Source: Neurospora tetrasperma FGSC 2508 (lineage: Eukaryota; Ascomycota; Sordariomycetes; Sordariales; Sordariaceae). Taken from it: a DNA stretch of 64,000 nt. Position 1 is the stretch's first letter, and each line of letters begins with the position of its first letter. Below are positions 33,961 to 45,250 of this stretch, piece by piece. The translations under genes were made by a program, and so were the position numbers. The stretch lies in the NCBI RefSeq assembly GCF_000213175.1, contig NW_009799099.1, positions 2,204,593 to 2,268,592 on the forward strand. The letters run 5' to 3'. The notes beneath the pieces are model-generated. The model had not been told where the DNA came from, did not search any database, and saw only the letters and a list, made by a program, of their open reading frames with translations.

Positions 33961-36900
33961 ATGAGCGCCGCCGCAGCAGGGGCTTCCCTCCCCTTCGGCG
34001 CCCTCGTCGCCATCGTCCTCCTCGGCACCTTCACCGTCTCCGCCACTCTCGCCTTCTTCGGCATCTGGCTATCGCGTCGTCGAAGATTAGCAGTAGTAGC
34101 CGCGGGCCAGGGCCAGACAAACAAGGAAAGAAGCGGAGGATGTCATGTGTACGACTTGACTGGTGAGACGACTATTGCATCGACGGCGTTGACAGTCCAT
34201 GTTGGGAATGGTCACGATGCCGTGGATGTTGGAGACTTCTCGCCGAAACGAAGCCCTAGAAAGTTGCAAAAACTTCCATCTGCGGCGTGGACGACGGCGT
34301 CGGCTTTGAAGTATAATAGTACTACTTGTTTGTTGCCCAAGGCGAAGGGGAAGGGGATATGGCAAGGGGAGGGTGCTGGTAATGGACTGAGAGGTCGAGA
34401 ACATGAGATGGATGGAGAGGGAGAAGATGGGGTGCTGTCGGTTTCCATGCTACCTGGAATGTCGTGGATGGACTTGGGCGGAGCGCAAGAGCAAGGTTCA
34501 CTGCTGCCATTCAGCAGGTTGCGAAAGACTTCTTCCGGCAGTCTTCTTCGCCTGCACAAGACAAAGTTGCTGGGTGTGAGTAGAAAGAAGAGCAGTGCCA
34601 ATGAGAGGAGGATGGCAAACTCAGCGTGGATTGATGAAGAGGCGATTCATGGTCCGGAAATGAGCGGGATGAGCAACATCCCGGACGAAAACGGGACTAG
34701 TAATGATAGTGACAATAACAGCCACCGCAAGTCATGGCTGTTTGGTTGGCGAAAGGGGAAAGGTAGAGATTGGATCCGAGAATCGTGGCCGTTGAAGACG
34801 AGGGCGCCCACGGTTCCGAGGCTGGATGACTACCAGGAACTTCCTAGAAGTCAGATGCTGAGCCAGAGCCAGAACCAAAGCCAGCTGAACGACCAAAGAG
34901 CAGAGCAGCTGGAGACCGAGACGATGACAGGTCGTCTTGGAATTCCTTCCACTGATAGCGGTCGAAGTGCTGTCAGGTCTGCCTATGGCGCAATGGAGGG
35001 AGGAGGAGAAGGGTTATCGGTTTCTCTACTATTACCTGAGCCTCCGCAGCCCGCGATAGTAAGAGGACAAGCCGGAACGGGAGGAGGGTTCGTTGTGCAA
35101 CACAGACATACCAAGAGCGAGCCCCAGAGGATCTTGAGGGTCACGAACCCCAGCACTCCTACTAGCCTTGCTAGGCCTACTCCCATACCTACAACGCAGT
35201 CAACCTCAACGAAGAACAGACAGGTATCAACGGATTCGACACTTTCCGAGATCCTCAGATCCACGGAGAAGAGGCTGCAGAAAGCCAGCACTAGCGGAGT
35301 GTCGCGGCGAAACCGAGCGACAATACAAGTGGCATCTGGTCCCCATCGAGGACTGTCTCTGCACGTGGCTGAGAGACTCGAGGAAAGTCGCAGCCCTGGT
35401 CTTCGGCGAAGCGATTCTCTCAAGGAAACTCGAGGGACTCGAGTAGAACATCAACTCCCTGTCATCAGTCCATCAAGCAGTGGTCTAGTGGCGCCACTGA
35501 CACTTGTGCCCAAGTCATCGGGACAGCAGCAGCAGCGGCCAGACTCGCGGGAATCATCGTCCTCGGAGCCAGATAGTCTCCTCGCCGAGCCTGCCTACTC
35601 GGAGATGCCGTCGGGACTGACGAGTCCAAGTCGGGTCTCAAGCATAGCCGGTGCTTCGAGCGTTGCCGAGACAGAGATTGAGATGCTCCTCTTGACCGTG
35701 GATGTGCCTTCGAACCGCAGTTCCATGACCTCGGCAGCATCTCTTTCCACTATTCACAGCGTGGACGAATCATCTGAAGGGGGCGCAAGAGTTTCAGTAG
35801 GGACTAAGACGCCATCCCCAGACCGTGCTGCTATGGTGGCAGGCACCGGAAGACCCACGGTATCCTTACAGACTTCTATGGTTGACAGTGAGCGGTTCGC
35901 CTTGCCCGCTCCATTGTCCGCTGTTGATGCGTCTGCGCCCTCTCTACCCTCTGGATCCTCTGCCCGACCCTTCACAAGCTACGGGTGTCCTGTACCCAGA
36001 CCTCTTTCAACAAGATCCCAGGGCGAAACCGAGAGCAACAGGAGATCGTTCGTACGGAAGTCCATCATAGCACAAGAACCAATTGGCCCTATGCCCTCGA
36101 TGCCCACTAGGCTATTGCCGTGTCCAGGAGTACCTTCCGGCAAGAACTGTGTGATTGCCCAAACCAGCTGTGGCACATGGCACACCACAATGGCCAATCC
36201 CTTTCAGGTACCAGTCAGCCCAACTTCTATTCAAGCATCGACAGACTCTGCGAGTCCGACATCATCCTCGGGTTCCATGGCATCAAGGGAGACTCTCAGA
36301 GGGCTTCGCTCTCCGCCCAACAAGAGCACCACATACAACAATACGCTGTTAAACTCCATAGTTCTCCCACCGCCAACACAACACAGATATGTCGATGCCA
36401 AGACCGTGGTGGCAGAGATCAAACCACCAGCCAGGTCAGGGATCATTCAAACACCAGAGCGAGAGCGCCGCTGGCCCTCTATAAACGCACATACCGCTGG
36501 ACACGACAATGATGCATGTCAGCCGCCCTCGCCAACACCGCGCTCGGGCTCGCGCTTGTCCCGGCAACTGTCACTCCAACAACGCAAAGCTAGTGAATCA
36601 TCGTCCGTATACTCGCAAGACATTGCGGCCAACGAAGCCTTCAGCCCCGCACCGGTACCGACATTCACGGTTCCCACACCATCCAGTCCCACCCGGACAT
36701 CCCTCCCTCCGTCTCCAACCACGGTGGGACTAGCAGCAGCGCAAGCTCTCAACGCCGCCAACTTCCAGAGGAACTCGATTCTCTTTGCCGGATCCCAGCA
36801 GCAGACCCCCTCTTGCCGCACTTCGCGTACGATCAAACCCAATAGAGCGTCGGTACTGGCAGCGCAGCGAGACCTCGACGACGAGGTTGAAGATGATGAG

Positions 36901-37908
36901 GGTAACAAAGAAAATACAGCAGCTATGACGCCAAAAGCCAGCCCCATAGCCGCCACCATTGCCCAGCTTCGACGCATGAACAGCGTCCTCAGCACCGCCT
37001 CCAGCGTAAGCAGCATTAACACCGACGTCCCTGACGGTGGCGGCAATGGCTATCCGAGCAGAAGGAATAGTAGAGTGGGAGTATCATCCAGCCCGACGCA
37101 ATCGGCACTGAGAGGCGGTGGATTCAACCCCATTCCGAGACGGGATAGCCATCAAAGTTATGGCCATCGGCGAAGTGGGAGCAGGAACTACTTGTTCGCG
37201 CTGAGCGGCGGCGCTGGAGCCGTACCGTCGACGCCAACAACACCGAAGGTCGTGAAAAGAACAAGCGGTAGCGGAGGCGGAAGTGGTGGTAGGGTGCGCC
37301 CGAATCCATCAGGGCAAATGAACGGGCACTTACGGACCGGTTCGGAATCAGGATCAGGAATAGGAAGGATGGTGTCGATATCTCGATCTGGATCGCCTAA
37401 GAGGATAACGTTGACGCCGGGACACCACCGAAGCCTGGGAAGTGATTACGGTGGTAGCAGCGTAATTGGGAGTTCTGGCCTGATCAACGCCAACATTTTG
37501 AAGAACAGGTTTCAGTTCGACGACCACGACGATGATGACAATAATAACAACAAAGGCAAAAGAGCCAGTAATGGTAATGGTATTACGAAGAAGCAGAACG
37601 GCAGTGACTTTCTAGTGGGCGCAAAGAACGATGAGGGCAAAGAAGAGGAGAGTAAGAGGAAACTTCCCGTTAGATTTACATTGCCAAACTCTTCCACGGC
37701 CACTATCGGGTTGACGGCAAATTCTCCCCCGTCATCGCCGTCGCAGAGGTCGAAGCAGGTTCAGACGGGCATGGTGTACGTGACGCCGAAGGGAAAGCGT
37801 TGGAGGCAGAGCAATGAGAGTTTGGGGCTTTATGACCGGGATGGCTTTTTGATCAATTCGCATGGTCAGCCTCCTCCTGGGGCAAGCTCGAGCTCGGTGC
37901 GCGCTTAG
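33961..37908 (+). CDS. large Ser-rich single-pass membrane protein, hypothetical
   Basis: A 1315-residue single-exon frame. Residues about 12-35 form one transmembrane helix (PFGALVAIVLLGTFTVSATL) followed at once by SRRRRL, which predicts a cytosolic C-terminal body by the positive-inside rule. The body is disordered: Ser, Pro, Thr and Arg dominate, with Gln-rich (SQSQNQSQ) and Asp/Asn-rich (DDHDDDDNNNNKGK) stretches and many SP/TP sites for phosphorylation. The last 45 residues, TGMVYVTPKGKRWRQSNESL then GLYDRDGFLINSHG, look ordered and are likely a conserved tail. I do not recognise a family. A regulator or scaffold on an internal membrane or the plasma membrane is possible. The lack of introns over 3.9 kb is unusual here but agrees with low-complexity coding sequence. 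Confidence 0.8.
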   Translation: MSAAAAGASLPFGALVAIVLLGTFTVSATLAFFGIWLSRRRRLAVVAAGQGQTNKERSGGCHVYDLTGETTIASTALTVHVGNGHDAVDVGDFSPKRSPRKLQKLPSAAWTTASALKYNSTTCLLPKAKGKGIWQGEGAGNGLRGREHEMDGEGEDGVLSVSMLPGMSWMDLGGAQEQGSLLPFSRLRKTSSGSLLRLHKTKLLGVSRKKSSANERRMANSAWIDEEAIHGPEMSGMSNIPDENGTSNDSDNNSHRKSWLFGWRKGKGRDWIRESWPLKTRAPTVPRLDDYQELPRSQMLSQSQNQSQLNDQRAEQLETETMTGRLGIPSTDSGRSAVRSAYGAMEGGGEGLSVSLLLPEPPQPAIVRGQAGTGGGFVVQHRHTKSEPQRILRVTNPSTPTSLARPTPIPTTQSTSTKNRQVSTDSTLSEILRSTEKRLQKASTSGVSRRNRATIQVASGPHRGLSLHVAERLEESRSPGLRRSDSLKETRGTRVEHQLPVISPSSSGLVAPLTLVPKSSGQQQQRPDSRESSSSEPDSLLAEPAYSEMPSGLTSPSRVSSIAGASSVAETEIEMLLLTVDVPSNRSSMTSAASLSTIHSVDESSEGGARVSVGTKTPSPDRAAMVAGTGRPTVSLQTSMVDSERFALPAPLSAVDASAPSLPSGSSARPFTSYGCPVPRPLSTRSQGETESNRRSFVRKSIIAQEPIGPMPSMPTRLLPCPGVPSGKNCVIAQTSCGTWHTTMANPFQVPVSPTSIQASTDSASPTSSSGSMASRETLRGLRSPPNKSTTYNNTLLNSIVLPPPTQHRYVDAKTVVAEIKPPARSGIIQTPERERRWPSINAHTAGHDNDACQPPSPTPRSGSRLSRQLSLQQRKASESSSVYSQDIAANEAFSPAPVPTFTVPTPSSPTRTSLPPSPTTVGLAAAQALNAANFQRNSILFAGSQQQTPSCRTSRTIKPNRASVLAAQRDLDDEVEDDEGNKENTAAMTPKASPIAATIAQLRRMNSVLSTASSVSSINTDVPDGGGNGYPSRRNSRVGVSSSPTQSALRGGGFNPIPRRDSHQSYGHRRSGSRNYLFALSGGAGAVPSTPTTPKVVKRTSGSGGGSGGRVRPNPSGQMNGHLRTGSESGSGIGRMVSISRSGSPKRITLTPGHHRSLGSDYGGSSVIGSSGLINANILKNRFQFDDHDDDDNNNNKGKRASNGNGITKKQNGSDFLVGAKNDEGKEEESKRKLPVRFTLPNSSTATIGLTANSPPSSPSQRSKQVQTGMVYVTPKGKRWRQSNESLGLYDRDGFLINSHGQPPPGASSSSVRA

Positions 37909-38616
37909 ACGGTAACGGGCAATTGGAGATAAGGGTGTGATGAGTAATGGCGTATTCGGGGGATAATTGTTGGTGTCATTGATGGCGGCGTTTCTTTCTT
38001 GTTTCTATTTGAGATGGCAATTTATTTGTGCTTGTTTGCCGAACAAAGTTGGCGCGTTTTCTCATTTGTATGGTATTTAAAATTTAGCCAAGCTTATGGC
38101 GAATACTTTGACTGATGACAAATTGTTTTGAACCAAGACAAGAATTGAATGAGTACAAAGCTGTCACTGATTGAGTGATGATGGTTCAAGGTGAAGTTGC
38201 CAAAGGAGTGAGGTGATGTGAATGTAGAAGCCGTCCTTTCCCTTCTTCTGATTAGCTCCTTGCTCGGCCAGGCAGCTGTCAATCGCATACCGGACAGCCG
38301 CCACCAGCTGCAATTGGACAGTTCCCGCCAGTGGTTAGGCTTACACTGTCCACGGAGGTCGAGACCTGAAACAGCCTCAGCTACTGTAGCGCCAACCATT
38401 CACAACCTACCCTCAGGTTGAAGCTCTCCAACATATTCTTTCCATTAAGTCACTTAACTTTAATGATCGATAGTCATCATACAATTACCATCTTGCTTTC
38501 CCATAGCTCATCAATTTGCTAGATAAGCCACGTCTCGTTGACTTCATCACTACTCACTCGGACCACAACGGCACAAACAACATCATAACCAATATCACCG
38601 CTACAAAATAACGATA
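37909..38616. other. intergenic stretch, 0.7 kb
   Basis: Lies between the 1315-residue protein gene and the GH18 gene, both on the plus strand. No gene or RNA is supported. The sequence before 38617 is A/C-rich (CACCGCTACAAAATAACGATA), a plausible leader. Confidence 0.4.
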
Positions 38617-39756
38617 ATGCCCCCCCTCCCTCACCAACACGTCCCCCGTCTCATAACCTACTACCAAACCCACCACACTCCCTCCGGTGACCCCATCTCT
38701 GTCCTCCCTTTTCTCCAAAAACCCGGCATCAACCTTACCCACCTGATCCTAGCCGCCATCCACATCAACTCGGACCCGGAAGGCATCACCCTAAACGACC
38801 ACCCGCCGTCACACGAGCGCTTCACGACATTATGGACCGAGCTCCGCATCCTCCAAGCGTCAGGCATCAAAGTCCTCGGCATGCTCGGCGGCGCAGCCAA
38901 GGGTTCCTTTGCGCGCCTTGATGTCCCGGATCCAGACTCTCCCGATAAGACGGCTTTGGAGCGTTTCGAGCGGTATTATCAGCCTCTTAAACGACTGATT
39001 AAAGAACGCGGCCTGGACGGCCTAGACCTAGACGTCGAAGAAGAGATGTCTTTGGCGGGAGTGATTCACCTAATCGACCGACTGCGTTCCGACTTTGGGC
39101 CGGATTTCCTCATCACCCTAGCGCCCGTAGCGGCCGCCATGTTAAACCCGCGGCACAACTTATCGGGGTTCGACTACGAGGCGCTCGAGGTGATGCGCGG
39201 CCAGGAAATAGCGTGGTACAACACGCAGTTCTACTGCGGGTGGGGGGACTGTAGTAATCCGGTCATGTACGAGATGATGGTGATGAAGGGATGGGCATCG
39301 GAAAAGATTGTTGTCGGGTTGATCACGAACCCGGAGAATGGCGGGGGGTGGGTGCCTTGGCCGGCGCTGGCGGGCGTCTTGCCGCTGCTGGTGGGCAGAC
39401 ATCCAAGGTTCGGCGGGGTGATGGGGTGGGAGTATTTCAACAGCTTACCTGGGTCAAGGGAGAGGCCGTGGGAGTGGGCGCAGGTCATGACGGCGCTGTT
39501 GAGGGGGAGACAGGCGTCGGATGCTGGAGCGCAGTTGTTGGGTGCGTTGGGTGCTCCTTTGCATCTTGATGTTGCGCAGCAGCAGCACCAAGAACAACAA
39601 CAACAACAACCACAACAACAAGCAAAGCAGTCTCAACCTGAACAAGAGAAGGAAGGAGGGGGGTATGGGCTAGTGGACAAGGACGAAGTGGACACACCCA
39701 TTGCGGTGCCCAACTCGTTTGATTACCACACTGATGCAGAAGATGAGGATGAGTAG
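38617..39756 (+). CDS. GH18 glycosidase without signal peptide (chitinase or endo-beta-N-acetylglucosaminidase type)
   Basis: A 379-residue single-exon glycoside hydrolase family 18 protein. The TIM-barrel signature DGLDLDVE (Asp134, Asp137, Asp139, catalytic Glu141) is intact. Further family segments are RLITYYQTHH at the start, HLILAAIHIN, GIKVLGMLGGAAKG, and WYNTQFYCGWG, then VGLITNPENGGGW. There is no signal peptide, so a cytosolic enzyme is predicted. This would suit trimming of free N-glycans by an ENGase rather than cell-wall chitin, but the substrate is inferred only from location. The C-terminal 60 residues are a Gln-rich tail (about 327-345) ending in acidic DAEDEDE. The product is close in length to compact fungal GH18 enzymes without binding modules. 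Confidence 0.88.
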   Translation: MPPLPHQHVPRLITYYQTHHTPSGDPISVLPFLQKPGINLTHLILAAIHINSDPEGITLNDHPPSHERFTTLWTELRILQASGIKVLGMLGGAAKGSFARLDVPDPDSPDKTALERFERYYQPLKRLIKERGLDGLDLDVEEEMSLAGVIHLIDRLRSDFGPDFLITLAPVAAAMLNPRHNLSGFDYEALEVMRGQEIAWYNTQFYCGWGDCSNPVMYEMMVMKGWASEKIVVGLITNPENGGGWVPWPALAGVLPLLVGRHPRFGGVMGWEYFNSLPGSRERPWEWAQVMTALLRGRQASDAGAQLLGALGAPLHLDVAQQQHQEQQQQQPQQQAKQSQPEQEKEGGGYGLVDKDEVDTPIAVPNSFDYHTDAEDEDE

Positions 39757-42700
39757 ACATGAGACAGACTTACACTACCCTAGACCAAAGCGTTCCATTC
39801 CAACAACAACAACAACAATGCCAGCGGGATCATGTGTGAAGGAAACTCTGTTTGATGGCAGCACGGGGTCTGCCGGTAAACGGCGTGTCAATCATACAGA
39901 AACCCGTCTTTCAGTAGCCAAGAGTCCCATACAACCCGGACATCAGACATGACTAATAACTTGCGATAACTGGCCGAACCGGTGAACAGGAAATATGTTT
40001 ATGAAAAGCAAGTCAGATAAGAAGGGGCAAGGGTTCATCCTATCTCGGAATCACGAGGGCTTATTAATGCCCTCTCGACACAACAGGTCAACTCTGCACC
40101 GTGCAGAGCAGCCTTCGTTGTTTATTAGCCTGAAGTGGTGGCCTGATGCCGCCGTGACCCGACTTGGACACTGGGGGCAAGTAGTTGACCGACGACGCCC
40201 ACGAAATGCTCTCAAGATCCCCAACATGTGTCCAGGACCCCGAAGATCGGGCCATGTGCTGTTTTGCACTGTGTGCCCCTACTTTATGCCTTTGGAAGGC
40301 TGCTGCCGGAAAGGAGGGCATTCCGGGATGATAATCTCCATTCCGAGTGGCCTTGGCCCACCGATAAGCTCGAGCTGCCAGCTGCCAGTAGTGTAATTCG
40401 ATGGCCAACTGTCCCCGGCTCAGATTCTGGAGGCTGTGACTGATGAGCCAACCAAGAAAAGGAAATCTAGTAGTTTGGCAGGACCCAGCAACATGCAATG
40501 TTCGGAGACATGACGGCGCCAGGATTCAGTCCCCTCAGCTTCTCTTTGCAGTCCAACAAATCATCCGGGGTGTTTGCCAGCGGCCTGGCGCTGTGGAATT
40601 CCATTAATCGAATTCCTCTCCTCCTTCATATGTTGAACTTTTTCAGTGAAGTACCGAAAGATTTGACGGCCTTAAAGGGATATACATGTGAATGAGCTGA
40701 GGTGGATCAAACCTTATGGCTAAGACCATGTCTTCTTTGCGAGATGCAAATCATGGCAAACCGATGACGAAAAGCATGACATCTTGCTCAGCGTCTCACC
40801 CTACCCATACTATGCGTGCGCAGCGGTGCACGTTCCCTCGTGATTTACACTAAGGGATCCCAAGCTGCCAACCCAGATAGATGCCCGATGCCACCCTATG
40901 ATGAACCACAGACGCGAGTGAACAGGAGTTAACGTCAGGGACGGTAGGAATCATAGTTTGCCGCATCTCTCACGAGTGACGTTGTCCGGTCGACAAGGGG
41001 AATACGACACAGACGCAAACACGTCGTACAATGATGCGAGAGTTGAGCCAACGGAGACGACAAAAGACAGCTTTGAGGTCAGCCCATCTTTGGAGGCGTT
41101 TGCGATGCTGTCATCGGCGGGACGGGGAGACGGGACCGAGGGGACGTGTACGGACAGCGACGTCAGTCGGTAGGAGCCGAAGGGGAGAAGGGGGGGTACG
41201 CAAACTGAAGAGTGAGTGTTGTTGCAGTGGCGAGCAAGCGAGGCCGGACTTATCGCCGTGAGCCGCCCGTCAGCGTCAGCAGCCTGTGTCAGAAGAGGGC
41301 TGGGACGTGAAAGAGGCCGTTTGACGTCAAGGCGGGTGCTGTCCCCGGAGGCTATCAATAGAGCCGCGTACTATTCTAAGGGGTCAGTCTGGCGGCAGCG
41401 CCAGGTCCCCAAGTTTAGGGGTCCAACATCCCATTACACTACAGGCAGAACAGGGTGACAGACTTTGTTCCCCTGTCGTTCTGTGCCGTTGGCGGCTCCC
41501 TGCGCACTCTCGCTCCCTTAATGATGACGGCACGGGTGAGGTTCTAGAATGCCTATGACAGCAGAGGGATCCATGGGAGACGAATCGAGATCATCATCAT
41601 CATCATTGTCATCATAAAGCGGCTCCTTTGCGGCCTGGCCCTTTGTTCGGAGTTAGTGAAAGGACTAAAAAGGCCATGTGTTTGTGGAAGGCTGAGACGT
41701 CGTCAAGCAATGACGACAATGGGCCGCGGAGGCGATTTGTTTACCGTCTGTTTGGTCGCACAAGGACACATCGCGAAGGTGAGGTCGGCTCTGGCGTCAC
41801 TTGCTGGGTTAAGCTTATCCATGATCGCAAAATGGGCCAATGAGTGCTCAAGGTTCCTGCACCGAGAGCCGGCCAGGGGCTTGCGCTTCTCCTCCGGCAA
41901 TCCTTCGTTCGAGACCATTCAATGCCCCACTCGGTCCTTTCCTCGCTGGGAACCTGGAGGGCAGAAAGAGTCAAGCCAAGAAGCGTAGATGGAAGTAACC
42001 GTGAGGTTCAACTCAGTACAGTATTGCGCAAAAGGAACAATCACCGAGATGGATGAAATGAGATCAAGCAGAGGAGAGAATGGAAAGTGACAGGCAGGTC
42101 CTCCTCCAGAATTCCAACTGAATGCGGAAGGGGCAAACAAAGAGTTGCAAAGTCCGGCCAGCTGTCGACAGGGGTATGGCAGGTATCTCTGTGGGGCATG
42201 TACAGCAGATGGCCGGTAGGACCGACGCTAGCAGGGGTTTACAAGTGACCGTGGCCTGAGACTGATGTCATTTTACCTTGCCGCATGGGTGGCGCCTTCT
42301 GACCTCAACAGCTTTTTGCGAAGTGGAAAAGCTCAGGTCGTCGTCGTTCATGCCTCGCCAACACTGTTTCGCTGTCCACCTCTGCGTGAAAGATGGGAAC
42401 TGAGTTTGAGTTTTCACCGTAGTACCGCGTAACTTCCACTTGTGGTGCAGTGGTTGTTAGGACAGTCGCGACTCGCTACCATCAGCACATCGTCATTACC
42501 GCGAGCTTCTTTCCCGTCGTTTCATTTGTCTCGGAATTGTTTTTGGCTATCCCGTCCGAACTCGGTGAAGCCTTCTGTTCCTACTCTTTTCATGATTGAT
42601 CCATTTTGAGGCTTCACTTCAACTTCCAGAAGCGACAGGGGCAGGATCAGGATGAAGCCTGTGCAAGTTCAGCAGTGCTATATGCTAACGAACTAAGCTA

Positions 42701-44961
42701 TCCCACTGTGTGATGCCACTTTCCGAGAATAAAGAAACGCAGGGACCTCCGCCCGCCTGAATATGGGAATTTGGAAAAATGCCTAATCTCCAGCAGAGTC
42801 AAAATGGCTTCATTCCAATGGTAAAAACGGAAATGCCATACTTTCCCTGGTCGCTGTCCTCGCTTCAGTACCTGGCGCCAGTCATGCCGGCCTGCCAACT
42901 TTTTGTCTCATCCTCCTCGAAACCTAGCTCCCCTCCCCACCCCCCTTCAAGCGAAACACCCGTCGCCGACCCATTGGCCGGTGGCCCAGCTTTTCAGCTG
43001 CCGCTCTGACTTCCGAACTGCGACAACTACAGCGAGCGAACAGCGCCGAAGAATGGCGGTACTGTGTCAAAATGGCTTCCAAACTAAAGCGAGCTGACAG
43101 CCCAAAACTAGCGGTATTGTGTCAAAACGGCTTCTCCTTAACAATGCGTCGCTCAGTTCTGGCCCAGCCGCCAACAGCAGATACTGTATTGATAGGCATC
43201 GACTATTGCGGCCAGAAGCCTTTCTCCCTGCATTAGAGAGGGGAAAAGAGGCATTCGAGGAGCACAAGGGTCCGCTTCTTTCTTTGCTCAACCACTGACA
43301 TCATGGCAAACCGCGAATCCCTTCTCGACTCGGGCACGGGAAATGCGCCGATCTCTGTTTCTGGCCCGCAGTCAGGCCAAAGGACTGTCGCTGCTGTCGT
43401 CAGGTTATGAGATGGTAAGCCCCAGATCCTGGGTACGTAGAGAGGTACTGTGCACACGCTCCCACTCACACACACAAACTTCGCCTCCCTCGGTCTCCCG
43501 CGTCACGGGCTGCTCCCGGGCCCTTCTTCCGTTCTTCTCCTGCTTCAGTTTTGCCCAGTCCGTCACCGTACCGCACACGGAATCCCTTCATTTCCCCTTC
43601 CACTTTCTACACTACGTATATGGCTCCACGGTTCCGAATGAGCTCTGGTGAAACTACCGGCGTGCAAATATCCACCGTGATCTTCCTCGTGCTCTCTTTT
43701 CTCTGAGCTAGTGGCCAATAGAATGACTTCATCTACACACATTATCAATCTCCCCAAGACCTCCAATGACCTAGGATCAGCAGGGTCTTGCCCTTTTGGG
43801 CGTCACTTAGTTGCTCCAGGAGAAGAACCACTGAACCCGTAGGCGGAATCTCCGCCATACGCTCTCAACGCTCTAGTGTACATGGTAGAAAGCTACCATT
43901 TCCACTGACAATAGCACCCATCCTTCTGCGCAACATCTAGGTTGTCCTGACGACCCTGACATCACCTCCTACTATGGGTCATCTTACCGTCTCTCCACTC
44001 TGCCGTTGTCGCGCCGAGGACAACGAGGCAGCCCCAAGGCTAACGGCCAACAGACGGTGAGATGGTGAGACTCCGCGCTCGCTCAGCCTCCACAGCCAAC
44101 AGGTACCTGGCCATGGAAGTGACGGCTTGGGGTACCACGGGGACTCACAACGGCCTGAAGGAGCCATATCGTGTCAGCTACTACACTAGCCAGTTAAGCC
44201 TGGAGATTGGTTGGATCAGGGGCGGAGCTTTTTACGCCATCTCGTGCAGCCCGTAGGCCACGGTCCCCCATGTTGACTGTGTTCATCACTGTCGATCACC
44301 AATCGAAACAGACAAATCCGTGCAGTTGTGGGTAGCATTGCTAAAACGACGCAATTGTGCTGGATTTGAGGACGACAGTGACACAGAGAGAAAGGTACGG
44401 GAATTCTTCTTCCTTAGTCATCGGCTTGTTGGGGGAGTGATGTGTGCGAGTTGACGGCACTGTGGTGGGTTTGCTGTGCACGCCCCTCCCATTGACCCCT
44501 TCTTGGCTCTTCTGCCACCCGAGATCCGACGGCCGCGGGCAAAATAACAATGAACCCAAAGAGAGGGAAAAAAAAAGAAGAATGACAAAAAAAAGAGGGG
44601 AATGCAGATCACCTCACGGTGACGGAGGAGTCCAAGGAAGAGAGGGATCGCGGGGGAAGAGAATTCTTTCACCCCTCCCCTCCTGGTACTTTGGCACTCT
44701 GGTACTCTGGCGCTGCTTCTTTACAGACCCTCACCAGACTCGGGTCTCCATACCCATCTTCTGACCACCCCTTCCGCTTCTTCCACTTTTGTGTGTTCGA
44801 CCAACCGTTGCCCCCGGCTGCTGGCTCCTTGCCCCCTCTTGATACCCCCCCTACCTTGAGTTTGGTGTGGGCCGCATCAGCGCATCAGTGCAAGCCCATT
44901 CCCGCCCCTAGCGTGCTGTGTCGCCTTATGAGATTAGCTTTTTTGGAGCCAAGCCATCTGT
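39757..44961. other. 5.2 kb gene-poor stretch
   Basis: No gene of reasonable length or composition on either strand. An ATG with good context at about 43302 (ATCATGGC) opens only 35 codons and meets no clear splice partner. A short (ATC)n microsatellite is at 41590-41606, and degenerate 55-bp repeats at 43031-43135. From 44640 the sequence is CT-rich and belongs to the promoter and leader of the 89-residue gene. Confidence 0.5.
43031..43135. repeat. degenerate tandem duplication, about 55-bp unit
   Basis: The segment 43031-43080 and the segment 43087-43135 align over most of their length. The best-matched part is GCGGTACTGTGTCAAAATGG (43056-43075) against GCGGTATTGTGTCAAAACGG (43111-43130). 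Differences in that part are all C/T transitions. A shorter third match, GTCAAAATGGCTTC, is at about 42798. Function is unknown. Confidence 0.55.
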
Positions 44962-44967
44962 TATATA
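44962..44967 (+). promoter_or_regulatory. TATATA box of the 89-residue protein gene
   Basis: TATATA in TGTTATATAGTTCCCCTCCTCC, followed by a CT-rich leader of about 280 nt to the ATG at 45251. The arrangement mirrors that at 21102 for the 74-residue gene. Confidence 0.5.
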
Positions 44968-45250
44968 GTTCCCCTCCTCCTTCTTCCCCTAGACCCTTCG
45001 TTCATCAGTCTTCTCGACATCTTCATCCAGCTAAGACTTCTCCAACACAATCAACTGTTTCCTAGGTCATCTTTCCTAGCGTCATTCTCCTTACCGTTTA
45101 AGCCTTTTTTCGCGTCAAGCTATCCACAACACTTTTCCAAGACATCCATCCGGCAACCAAAAGCTTAGCTGCTCAACGCCAACGCAAAAAAGCACACCAC
45201 CTTATTTGCCAACAACCACAACAACCACAATAACAAACCCCCAAACAGAA

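Noticed and set aside
42440-42500. tRNA A-box-like TGGTGCAGTGG
   Set aside because: No B-box or acceptor stem follows at the right distance.
44619-45065. 148-codon frame upstream of the 89-residue gene
   Set aside because: It spans the TATATA box and CT-rich leader; no protein-like features.
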